A stretch of 30,381 bases of DNA, taken from the NCBI GenBank assembly GCA_964400125.1, contig CAYNSR010000023.1:1-30381 (forward strand), in the 5' to 3' direction. The notes under the pieces are model-generated. The model searched no databases, was not told the DNA's origin, and saw nothing but the letters and a program-made list of their open reading frames with translations. The translations under genes were made by a program, and so were the position numbers. Of this stretch, positions 23,755-30,381 are shown in pieces (position 1 is the stretch's first letter; every line of letters begins with the position of its first letter). This DNA is from Micavibrio sp964400125. GTDB taxonomy: Bacteria > Pseudomonadota > Alphaproteobacteria > Micavibrionales > Micavibrionaceae.

Positions 23755-24573
23755 ATGAAATGGATGGTACACTTACACCCCGGCCTTGCGGCCATTTTAA
23801 CGGGGGCGGGTGAGCCCGTCCTTTTGCAAGGCCCGGTCGTCGCACCGGGGTCAGGGTCTGCGCCCGGCGATACGCCTGAAAACGCCCCCGAACACCGTAT
23901 CGACCCCGCCTGTTTTCTTGCGGCGCTGTTTCACATCGACCAGAACGGGCTTTATGAGGCCCCGCTGACCCGGTTGTGGCCGCAGGATGTGTTGCCGTCT
24001 GCGCCAGCCCTACCCCCCGGCATCGGGTTTTATCTGCTGGACGATCCCGATCACCTGTCGCCGCCGCTGTTGTTGGCGGTGGCGTTGCATGCCCTCGACC
24101 CGGACATCACCATTCTGGCCGTTCTGTGCGGCGACAGGCTCCCCGCCCCGGCCAAAAATGCTGCAACATTTGCTGCACGCCCCGACGAAATCGTCGCGTT
24201 TTTTGCCCTTGTGCGCAAGCGTTTTGAAGACCTCGAAGATTGGCCTGAAGGAAAAGAATCATTTCAAAACAAGGTGTTACCGCAGGTCATCCCGGCCCTG
24301 AACATGGCCGCCGAACAGGTGCAGGACCGCTGGCTGCGGCGGGCGCAAATTGCCGCAAATTATGCTGCGGCTTTGCATGCCACGCGGCAAGATGTCGCGG
24401 CGCTTTTCAACATCACCGACGCCCGCGTCCAGCGCATCGAAAAACGCTTCAGCTATATTCTCGAACGCCTGCGCCGCAACCTGCAAGACCACGGCGCCAC
24501 CTGCCGCATCCAGATCATCTTCAGCGCCGACGGAAAAACCTTAAGCGGTGACGATCTCGACGATGTGCGGTAA
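23755..24573 (+). CDS. Hypothetical protein, 272 residues
   Basis: I do not recognise this family. The protein is GC-rich in codon use like the host. It has a Pro/Ala-rich N-terminal half containing GIGFYLLDDPDHLSPPLLLAV, and a helical C-terminal half with a probable helix-turn-helix-like segment (residues about 205-225: AALHATRQDVAALFNITDAR) followed by RVQRIEKRFSYILERLRRN. A nucleic-acid-binding role is possible but not shown. The ATG at 23755 is the first in a region without a ribosome site; the frame is open from 23677. It is convergent with parB, and holA, often the neighbour of parB, is not present here. Confidence 0.6.
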   Translation: MKWMVHLHPGLAAILTGAGEPVLLQGPVVAPGSGSAPGDTPENAPEHRIDPACFLAALFHIDQNGLYEAPLTRLWPQDVLPSAPALPPGIGFYLLDDPDHLSPPLLLAVALHALDPDITILAVLCGDRLPAPAKNAATFAARPDEIVAFFALVRKRFEDLEDWPEGKESFQNKVLPQVIPALNMAAEQVQDRWLRRAQIAANYAAALHATRQDVAALFNITDARVQRIEKRFSYILERLRRNLQDHGATCRIQIIFSADGKTLSGDDLDDVR

Positions 24574-24627
24574 GGGCTTGTACCAGGACTCTTCCGCCAT
24601 CAATAAACATAAGGCTCCACAAGGACT

Positions 24628-24701
24628 GTCATCCCGAGCGTAGCCGAGGGATCTGACCCGTTTTCCGCTTGAAAAGATCCCTCGGCTACGCTCGGGATGA
24701 C
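24628..24701. repeat. Long perfect inverted repeat (27-base arms)
   Basis: The left arm (24628-24654) begins GTCATCCCGAGCG and ends GAGGGATCT. The right arm (24675-24701) is its exact reverse complement, with a 20-base loop. It lies between the convergent 23755-24573 gene and parB and can fold on either strand, so it may act as a bidirectional terminator. The GTCATCCCGAG type is a common dispersed bacterial repeat. Confidence 0.85.
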
Positions 24702-24788
24702 GCGGTATTGGGGGTTGCGTTGTGTTTCCCTTGATTTACACGTTCGATTATTGAACCCGCCCGTGTTCTTGACGCGGTGGGTTCGCCC

Positions 24789-25694
24789 CTACGACAGTTT
24801 CTGGATCAAAATATCGAGCTGGTCGAAATCCTTGAAGGCGATTTTTACCATGCCGGATTTTCCGTCCGGTTTCAGGTCGATAGCCACCTTCATCCCCAAA
24901 CGTTGCAGCATTTCGCGTTCCAGCCCCATGGTATCGACATCTTTGGGCGGGCGGGCTTTGCGTTTGTGGCCGTCTTTGGTTTCCGCGTTCTGGGCCAGAC
25001 GTTCGGTTTCGCGCACGCTCAGGCCTCTTGCCGCGACATCGCGCGCCAGTGCTTCCGGGTCCTTGGCGGTAATCAGGGCGCGGGCGTGACCGGTGGTCAG
25101 TGTGCCGCTGCGGATCATGGTGCGCACGCTGGCGGGCAGGCCGAGCAGGCGCACCATATTGGCGACGTGGGAGCGGCTTTTGCCGACGGCGGCGGCCAGT
25201 TTTTCCTGGGTATGGGCGAATTCCTCCATCAGGCGCTGGTAGCCTTCGGCCTCATCGAGCGGGTTCAGATCCTCGCGCTGGAGGTTTTCGATCAGGGCAA
25301 CCTGCATCGCCTGTTCGTCGTCCATCTCGCGGATGATGACCGGGACATCGTGGCACCGGGCTTTTTGGGCTGCGCGCCAGCGGCGTTCACCGCAGATGAT
25401 TTCATACTGGCCGTTTTCAACCGGACGCACGACCAGAGGCTGTAAAATGCCGTGGGTGGTGATGGAATCGGCCAGCTCTTTTAGTGTCGCATCATCGAAA
25501 TTACGGCGGGGCTGGAACTTGCCGGGGCGCAGCATGGCGACGGAAAGCGTTTTGCGCGGCTGGGTCGGGTCGTCGGCGGGTGTTGCGGCGGTCGACGGCG
25601 CGGCTGCTGCGAAAGAGGGGGTTTCCTCATCGTCGAACAGGGCGTTCAGTCCGCGGCCCAGACCGCGTTTGGTGTTTGTTGCTGCGTTCATCAT
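24789..25694 (-). CDS. parB: Chromosome-partitioning protein ParB
   Basis: The 301-residue CTP-dependent DNA clamp loads at parS sites and spreads along the origin region. The N-terminus carries the ParA-activating KRGLGRGLNALF motif (residues 9-20). The CTP-binding domain has GERRWRA at 102-108, the helix-turn-helix lies at about 162-183 (TQEKLAAAVGKSRSHVANMV), and a C-terminal dimerisation domain ends the protein. The start overlaps the parA stop by four bases. Two parS sites lie in the rsmG gene of the same operon. Confidence 0.97.
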   Translation of the reverse strand: MMNAATNTKRGLGRGLNALFDDEETPSFAAAAPSTAATPADDPTQPRKTLSVAMLRPGKFQPRRNFDDATLKELADSITTHGILQPLVVRPVENGQYEIICGERRWRAAQKARCHDVPVIIREMDDEQAMQVALIENLQREDLNPLDEAEGYQRLMEEFAHTQEKLAAAVGKSRSHVANMVRLLGLPASVRTMIRSGTLTTGHARALITAKDPEALARDVAARGLSVRETERLAQNAETKDGHKRKARPPKDVDTMGLEREMLQRLGMKVAIDLKPDGKSGMVKIAFKDFDQLDILIQKLS

Positions 25695-26536
25695 GCGGCT
25701 CCTGCGACGGGGGTTTGTGTTTCGGCCTGCGGCGGGGCCATCAGGCTGCGTTCGCGTTTCAAAACCTCGCTGGCGAGGTGGATATAGGCGGTGGCACCGG
25801 GGCAGCGCATGTCGTAGACGATTGCGGGCAGGCCGAAGGACGGGGCTTCGGAGACGCGGACATTGCGCGGGATGACCGTTTTGTAAACCTTGTCGCCGAA
25901 AAAGGTGCGTACGTCTTCGGCCACCATGGTGGAAAGGTTGTTGCGTTTGTCGTACATGGTCAAGACGACGCCGTGAATGTCCAGATCCGGGTTGAAGGCT
26001 TTCCTGACGCGCTCGATGGTTTTGACCAGATGCGACAGGCCTTCCAGCGCGTAGAATTCACATTGCAGCGGTACGACAATCGTGTCCGACGCCACCAGCG
26101 CATTCAGGGTCAGCAGATTGAGCGAGGGCGGGCAGTCAATAATAACATAGTCGAACGGGAGCGGTGTACGCAGGGCCGTACGCAGGCGGTATTCGCGGTT
26201 ATCGGCGTTGACCAGCTCGATTTCAGCCCCCGAAAGGTGGATCGAGGACGGGACGATGGACAGGCCCGGCACTTTGGTTTCCATAACCGTATCCATAATG
26301 GAGACCTCGTTAAAAAGCACATCATAGGTGCTGTGCCGGATATCGGCCCGGCGGATGCCCAGTCCGGTCGAGGCATTGCCCTGCGGGTCGAGATCGAGCA
26401 GGAGGACTTTCTTGCCGACCGCGCTCATCGCCGTTGCCAGATTGATCGCCGTGGTGGTTTTTCCCACACCGCCCTTTTGATTGGTGATTGACATAATCCT
26501 TGGCATGGCAGGAACAGGCATCGGGCTGACGGTCAT
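25691..26536 (-). CDS. parA: Chromosome-partitioning ATPase ParA
   Basis: The 281-residue deviant-Walker ATPase moves ParB-parS complexes along the nucleoid. The Walker A motif KGGVGKTT starts at residue 21 (signature Lys K21, K26). The Walker A' DLDPQGNASTGLG, the DYVIIDCPPSL Walker B region and the LTMYDKRNNLS segment are all present. The start at 26536 is the first ATG of the frame; MPRIMSITNQ at 26506 is an alternative, and neither has a strong ribosome site. The gene follows rsmG by 43 bases and overlaps parB by four. Confidence 0.97.
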   Translation of the reverse strand: MTVSPMPVPAMPRIMSITNQKGGVGKTTTAINLATAMSAVGKKVLLLDLDPQGNASTGLGIRRADIRHSTYDVLFNEVSIMDTVMETKVPGLSIVPSSIHLSGAEIELVNADNREYRLRTALRTPLPFDYVIIDCPPSLNLLTLNALVASDTIVVPLQCEFYALEGLSHLVKTIERVRKAFNPDLDIHGVVLTMYDKRNNLSTMVAEDVRTFFGDKVYKTVIPRNVRVSEAPSFGLPAIVYDMRCPGATAYIHLASEVLKRERSLMAPPQAETQTPVAGAA

Positions 26537-26579
26537 GAAATATCACTTTCGTTCCGGTTGGGGATGGGGACGGAAAGGA

Positions 26580-27218
26580 CTATGACTTAAGTCCGGATTT
26601 GCCGTCAATCTTTTTCAAAAGATTCGTGATGATTAAAATCGTCGCCTCCGGATCGGTCAGGCTGGGAATTTGCCTCAGGTCGAAGGTCCAGAGCGCTTGT
26701 GCGGCCTGGATTTCTGCCATCGCTTGGGCCCCCTTGGGGAAAATGCAGACCATATCCGGGTTTTGCTCCGCCCACGGCCAGACATGTTCCAGCAACTGGC
26801 CAAGGCTGGCCAGGGCCCGGGCGGTGACGATATCGGGGGCCGGAATCGAATCGGCGGCCTGTTCGATTCGGGTGTTCAGGATATTCACAGGGGCATTTGT
26901 TTCATGTGAAACATTGCCGAGGAAGGCGCATTTTTTCTGGTCCGATTCGATCAGCGTGACCGCTATTTCCGGTCGGGCAATGGCCAGTACCAGACCCGGG
27001 AACCCGGCCCCGCTTCCCAGATCATGAAGCGTCCGGGCATCCGCAGGCAGGAGCGGGAGGAGTTGCAAGGAGTCGATAAAATGTCGGGACCAGGCCTCGG
27101 CGATTGTAGCGGGGCCGACGAGATTGATTGCCTTTTGCCATTTGACAAGCAGCGCCTCATAGCGGCGGAGGGCGTCGATTGTTCCACGTGAAACAGGAAA
27201 GGGGAGATCAGGCTGCAC
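26580..27218 (-). CDS. rsmG: 16S rRNA (guanine-N7) methyltransferase
   Basis: The 212-residue SAM-dependent enzyme methylates G527 of 16S rRNA (E. coli numbering) in the 530 loop. Motifs are INLVGPATIAEAWSRHFIDSLQLLP, shown here as INLV, then WSRHFIDSLQL, the SAM loop DLGSGAGFPGLVLAI, and VTARALASL. The start overlaps the mnmG stop by 11 bases. The coding sequence contains two parS sites (26898-26913 and 27180-27195), the second inside its first 13 codons. This dual use is also known from other alphaproteobacteria. Confidence 0.96.
   Translation of the reverse strand: MQPDLPFPVSRGTIDALRRYEALLVKWQKAINLVGPATIAEAWSRHFIDSLQLLPLLPADARTLHDLGSGAGFPGLVLAIARPEIAVTLIESDQKKCAFLGNVSHETNAPVNILNTRIEQAADSIPAPDIVTARALASLGQLLEHVWPWAEQNPDMVCIFPKGAQAMAEIQAAQALWTFDLRQIPSLTDPEATILIITNLLKKIDGKSGLKS
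26898..26913. promoter_or_regulatory. parS site
   Basis: TGTTTCATGTGAAACA differs in one base from the palindromic consensus TGTTTCACGTGAAACA. It lies inside rsmG, about 0.4 kb from parA, 267 bases from the second site. ParB nucleation here is inferred from the consensus. Confidence 0.8.
27180..27195. promoter_or_regulatory. parS site
   Basis: TGTTCCACGTGAAACA matches the TGTTNCACGTGAAACA consensus. It lies in the first codons of rsmG, about 11 kb from the proposed origin near 15.9 kb. Confidence 0.88.
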
Positions 27219-29073
27219 GGCGTTTCACATGGCGCAACAGGGCGACGATAGAGGCAGGGGTCACGCCGGGAATACGGGCTGCAGCCCCCAGTGTCGCGGG
27301 GCGGGCTTTTTCCAGCTTGCCCCGGATTTCCGTCGACATGCTGCCGATGGCGCTATAATCCAGATCTGGGGGCAGGGCCAGCGCTTCATCCTTGCGGAAG
27401 GCGAGAATGTCGGAATCCTGACGGTCAATATATCCGGCATATTGGGCATCGATGCAGATCTGTTCGATCACATCCGGACGGAGACTGGCCAGCTCTGGCC
27501 AGTTTTGGGCAACCTTGCCCCAGCCCACTTGCGGGTAGCGTAGGAGGTCGAGGACATTGCGGCGCACCCCGTCCAGCGTGATGGCAAAGCCCCGGGCGGC
27601 CAGTTCATTGGGGGAGCCGCCAAGGCTGCGGGCGAGAGCGCGGCCAGCGGCCAGCGCCCGTTTCTTTTCCGCCCATCCGGCTTGGCGCGCCGGGCCGATG
27701 CACCCGATCTCCAGACCAAGATCAGTCAAACGCTGGTCGGCGTTATCGGCGCGCAGGGACAGGCGGTATTCGGCCCGGCTGGTAAACATCCGGTAGGGTT
27801 CGGGCGCGCCACGGGTAATCAGGTCGTCGATCAGGACGCCGATATAGGCATCGGCCCGGTCGAGGACAAAGCTGCGGGTGCGTCCGGCGGCGGCGAGGGC
27901 GGCGTTGATTCCGGCCATCAGCCCTTGCGCGGCGGCCTCCTCATAGCCCGTGGTACCGTTGATCTGGCCAGCGAGGAAGAGACCGGGCAGGCGTCTGGAT
28001 TCAAGGGTCGGCCCAAGGTCGCGGGGGTCGCAGTAATCATATTCAATGGCATAGGCCCATTCAAACACCGCCGCCTTTTCAAGGCCGGGAATGGATTTGA
28101 GCAGCGCCGCCTGCACCTCGATCGGCAGGGCATTGGAAATGCCGTTGGGGTAGATCGTCGGGTCGTCAAGCCCTTCTGGCTCCAGAAAAATCTGGTGGCT
28201 CGGCTTGTCGGCAAAACGCACGACCTTGTCCTCGATCGAAGGACAGTAACGCGGCCCCGTGCCCTTGATCGCCCCGGAATACATGGGCGCACGGTGCAGG
28301 TTGGCGCGGATGATCTCGTGGGTCGCCGCCGTCGTATGGGTGATATGGCAGGGGATCTGCGGCACGGTGATGGCCTTGCTCAGGAAAGAAAAAGGCTGCG
28401 GCGGGGTGTCGCCGTGCTGTTCTTCGAGGATCGACCAGTCGATGGTGCGCCCGTCAAGCCGGGCCGGGGTGCCGGTCTTGAGGCGGGCCAGAGGAAAGCC
28501 AAGACGCTCCAGCGTTTCCGCGAGACCAATGGCCGGTTTTTCGCCCACGCGGCCCGCCGGGATACGGTCCTCGCCGCGATGGATCAGACCGCGCAGGAAG
28601 GTCCCGGTGGTGATGACCGCCGCGCCGCAGGCATAGGTCTGGCCGCTCAGGGTCTTTACCCCGGCAACCGCCCCGTCGGTCCCGAGGACAATATCTTCGG
28701 CCCCGTCTTCGATGATGGTCAGGTTGGGGATATCGGCCAGAATATCCTGCACCGCCTGACGGTAGAGCTTGCGGTCGGCCTGCGCCCGGGGACCGCGCAC
28801 GGCGGGGCCCTTTGAGGCGTTGAGCATCCGGAACTGAATCCCGGCGCGGTCGATGCCCCGGGCCATAACCCCGTCAAGCGCGTCGATTTCGCGCACCAGA
28901 TGACCCTTGCCCAGCCCGCCAATGGCGGGGTTGCACGACATGGTGCCGATCGTGTCGCGCTTGTGGGTCAGCAGCGCCGTTTTTGCGCCCATGCGCGCCG
29001 CCGCCGCCGCCGCTTCACACCCGGCATGGCCGCCGCCGACAATGATGACATCGAATTTTACATGCTGTTCCAT
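27208..29073 (-). CDS. mnmG: tRNA uridine 5-carboxymethylaminomethyl modification enzyme MnmG
   Basis: The 621-residue FAD enzyme works with MnmE to install the carboxymethylaminomethyl group at U34 of certain tRNAs. The FAD motif GGGHAG is at residues 13-18. The family stretches TMSCNPAIGGLGKGH and GPRAQADRKLYRQ are present, as are GTFLRG, and the C-terminal YPQVGWGKV and IDAQYAGYIDRQ. The length is normal. Its usual partner gene mnmE, normally directly upstream, is absent from the window. A perfect DnaA box (29097-29105) lies in its promoter region. It leads the operon with rsmG, parA and parB. Confidence 0.97.
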   Translation of the reverse strand: MEQHVKFDVIIVGGGHAGCEAAAAAARMGAKTALLTHKRDTIGTMSCNPAIGGLGKGHLVREIDALDGVMARGIDRAGIQFRMLNASKGPAVRGPRAQADRKLYRQAVQDILADIPNLTIIEDGAEDIVLGTDGAVAGVKTLSGQTYACGAAVITTGTFLRGLIHRGEDRIPAGRVGEKPAIGLAETLERLGFPLARLKTGTPARLDGRTIDWSILEEQHGDTPPQPFSFLSKAITVPQIPCHITHTTAATHEIIRANLHRAPMYSGAIKGTGPRYCPSIEDKVVRFADKPSHQIFLEPEGLDDPTIYPNGISNALPIEVQAALLKSIPGLEKAAVFEWAYAIEYDYCDPRDLGPTLESRRLPGLFLAGQINGTTGYEEAAAQGLMAGINAALAAAGRTRSFVLDRADAYIGVLIDDLITRGAPEPYRMFTSRAEYRLSLRADNADQRLTDLGLEIGCIGPARQAGWAEKKRALAAGRALARSLGGSPNELAARGFAITLDGVRRNVLDLLRYPQVGWGKVAQNWPELASLRPDVIEQICIDAQYAGYIDRQDSDILAFRKDEALALPPDLDYSAIGSMSTEIRGKLEKARPATLGAAARIPGVTPASIVALLRHVKRRAA

Positions 29074-29096
29074 AGCGGGCTTTTATACATCAACCC

Positions 29097-29105
29097 TGTG
29101 GATAA
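29097..29105 (-). promoter_or_regulatory. DnaA box upstream of mnmG
   Basis: TGTGGATAA is an exact TTATCCACA box on the minus strand, 24 bases before the mnmG ATG. A TATAAA -10 candidate (29087-29082, minus strand) lies just downstream, so DnaA binding would cover the promoter. The single isolated box argues against an origin here. Confidence 0.6.
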
Positions 29106-29190
29106 TATCCAGCTTTTATCGCAGAGGACTCCGCGACCACACCCCGAAATTATTTGACATAGCGCCGATGTCTACATTACCGTTCCCGGC

Positions 29191-30343
29191 ATGGATTATT
29201 TACGGGGCGTTTTCAAGGGGAGCGTACAGGGGACGCGGGCGGCGATTCCGGGGGCGGGGGCGACCATCATGTATTCTGGTGCCAGTCCGTATAATCTGTC
29301 CCTTGTTCTCCATCGCATTGTCACCACCGTTCAGAAGGCCTTGTCTGCCGATCAGAAGGTGATTCTGCTGATGGGGGAGGAGCATTGCACAATTGCCCAT
29401 GTGCGGATGGCGGAACTGGTGCGCGCCGGGCTTTCCCGCGTGGGGGTCAACGACCCGGTGATGGCGTATGAGCATCCTCATAATTTACTGGAAATCCTGC
29501 TTCCTGAAATTTTCCCGGGAGCCGCGCAAGCAGGGTTTCGCACCTGCGCCACGCAGGCGCTTCCGGCCCTGAAAGCGTGCGATCCGGGCATTATCACCGC
29601 TTGCAGGCCCTGGCGCTTGCGGCATGGCGCTGGCTCCAAGCGCCTGTAACACGTCTTGAGGGCGTGACCGCCCAGCTTGCGGAAGGGGCTACGATCCGTC
29701 TGGTGGATATGGCGGTGACGAGGAATGGTTGCCTTGATGTTGCTCCTTCCGCCGATGCCGATATCCGTATCCATACCGACGATGCCGATATCCGTATCCA
29801 TACCGAATCTACAGTGGGGATACGTCGGCGCAATCTGTGGATGGCGGATAAGATACGGACGTTTCTTGCGGATGCCCAAAGGCGGGTCGTTATTTTGTCG
29901 ACAGGCTTGTTCCATCTTGGCGGTCTGGAAAAAGAGCTGGTTTTTATTGGCCCGATTCCCTGCACGGTATTTTTGCGCGGTCTGCGCACGAGAATCCTGA
30001 TCAAAACATCCGGATCATTACGGTGTTCCCGGAGATTGCGAAGTGCACGTTTGAACGTATTCTTTGCACCCAAGCGCAGGCGGCCATGGGGACCCCGGAC
30101 ACGATCATTTTGCGCAATGCAATCCAAACGCGACATATGAGGTTTGATACAGGATCGTTTGAAAGTGAAATCTCGGCGCTGGAACAATTATCCAGAAATG
30201 GCGCAACAGGCCCGCTGCGGGTTCAAAACGAGGCGGGGTATAATGCCCTCATCGAAGAACACAGGGCCGCCCTTGTGCGCGAGGTTATGGCTGCCGTAAC
30301 CGAGTATGGCCCCCCGGCCCCCGGATTAGTTTATAGTCTTTGA
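29191..30343 (+). pseudogene. ChaN/TraB-like protein, split by two frameshifts
   Basis: Three overlapping plus-strand frames (29191-29649, 29508-30140, 29948-30343) join into one protein of about 380 residues if one base is restored at two places: near 29580-29610 and near the T5 run at 29941-29945. Both shifts are in the same direction (a lost base). The N-terminal part has LLMGEEHCTIAHVRMAEL, resembling the metal-binding GE-H segment of ChaN/EreA-like proteins. The middle part has RRNLWMADKIRTFLADAQ followed by VVILSTGLFHLGG, resembling the C-terminal signature of TraB/GumN proteins. The end shows FPEIAKCTFERI. Family assignment is tentative; the split is clear. The gene is divergent from mnmG. 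Confidence 0.55.
29754..29806 (+). repeat. 27-base tandem duplication, in frame
   Basis: The unit GATGCCGATATCCGTATCCA plus TACCGAC is repeated, the second copy matching in 26 bases. In the coding frame of this part of the broken gene it gives DADIRIHTD then DADIRIHTE. The near identity suggests a recent duplication. Confidence 0.85.
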
Positions 30344-30381
30344 TTTATAGTCTTTGAAGTGAGAATCAGACATCTCAACAG

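Noticed and set aside
27221..27236. A third parS-like sequence at the mnmG-rsmG junction (CGTTTCACATGGCGCA)
   Set aside because: It matches only 11 of 16 consensus positions, and the right half is poor.
29074..29190. Origin of replication next to mnmG, as in E. coli
   Set aside because: Only one DnaA box is present, with no AT-rich unwinding region or further sites; the hemE side fits alphaproteobacteria better.
1..30381. tRNA, rRNA genes or CRISPR arrays
   Set aside because: I looked for cloverleaf ends with CCA-type arms, rRNA segments and regularly spaced short repeats on both strands and saw none.

Overview
The window is chromosomal DNA from an alphaproteobacterium, and it appears to span the replication-origin neighbourhood. 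The evidence is the gene content and order. The block ppsR-maf-aroE-coaE-dnaQ lies on one side (minus strand, 2546-6844). The block hemE-hemH-hemJ-rho lies on the other side (plus strand, 16032-20682). A parB-parA-rsmG-mnmG cluster carrying two parS sites follows (24789-29073). In Caulobacter and Rickettsia the origin lies between the ppsR side and hemE. I cannot assign the genus; a free-living Rhodospirillales or Micavibrio-like lineage is a guess.

Layout, left to right. Bases 1-2482 hold the end of a TpsB-type outer-membrane transporter and an AT-richer gene for a Tat-exported protein of unknown function. Bases 2546-6844 are a compact minus-strand housekeeping operon (dnaQ, a glutamine-amidotransferase-like gene, coaE, aroE, maf, ppsR) with 1-4 base or longer overlaps. 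Bases 6874-15397 are accessory DNA: a BglII-like restriction enzyme with an MT-A70 adenine methyltransferase, two tandem paralogues resembling the DUF6782 putative metallopeptidases with degenerate active-site helices, a small hypothetical gene, a 984-residue secreted protein made of three 300-residue DUF1566-type modules, and another hypothetical gene. Bases 15398-16031 are non-coding: a structured MITE-like repeat, then DnaA boxes, GANTC sites and an exact CtrA-type TTAA-N7-TTAA site just before hemE. This is the best oriC candidate.

Bases 16032-20682 encode late haem synthesis (HemE, HemH, HemJ), a hypothetical gene and transcription terminator Rho. Bases 20772-24573 are a second accessory stretch: an EAL-domain protein, remnants of an IS1595 transposase and a ParE toxin, an AlbA_2/HATPase-type regulator with a striking ACCGGT operator array in its promoter, and an unrecognised gene. 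Bases 24789-29073 are the partition and tRNA/rRNA modification operon, in inverted orientation relative to the usual alphaproteobacterial order and without mnmE. The right end (29191-30343) is one gene broken by two -1 frameshifts.

The main points of interest are the origin region apparently expanded by about 9 kb of accessory genes, the CtrA/DnaA site cluster, the inverted parABS block, and the ACCGGT operator array with a predicted leaderless start. All calls come from reading the sequence alone; no database search was run.
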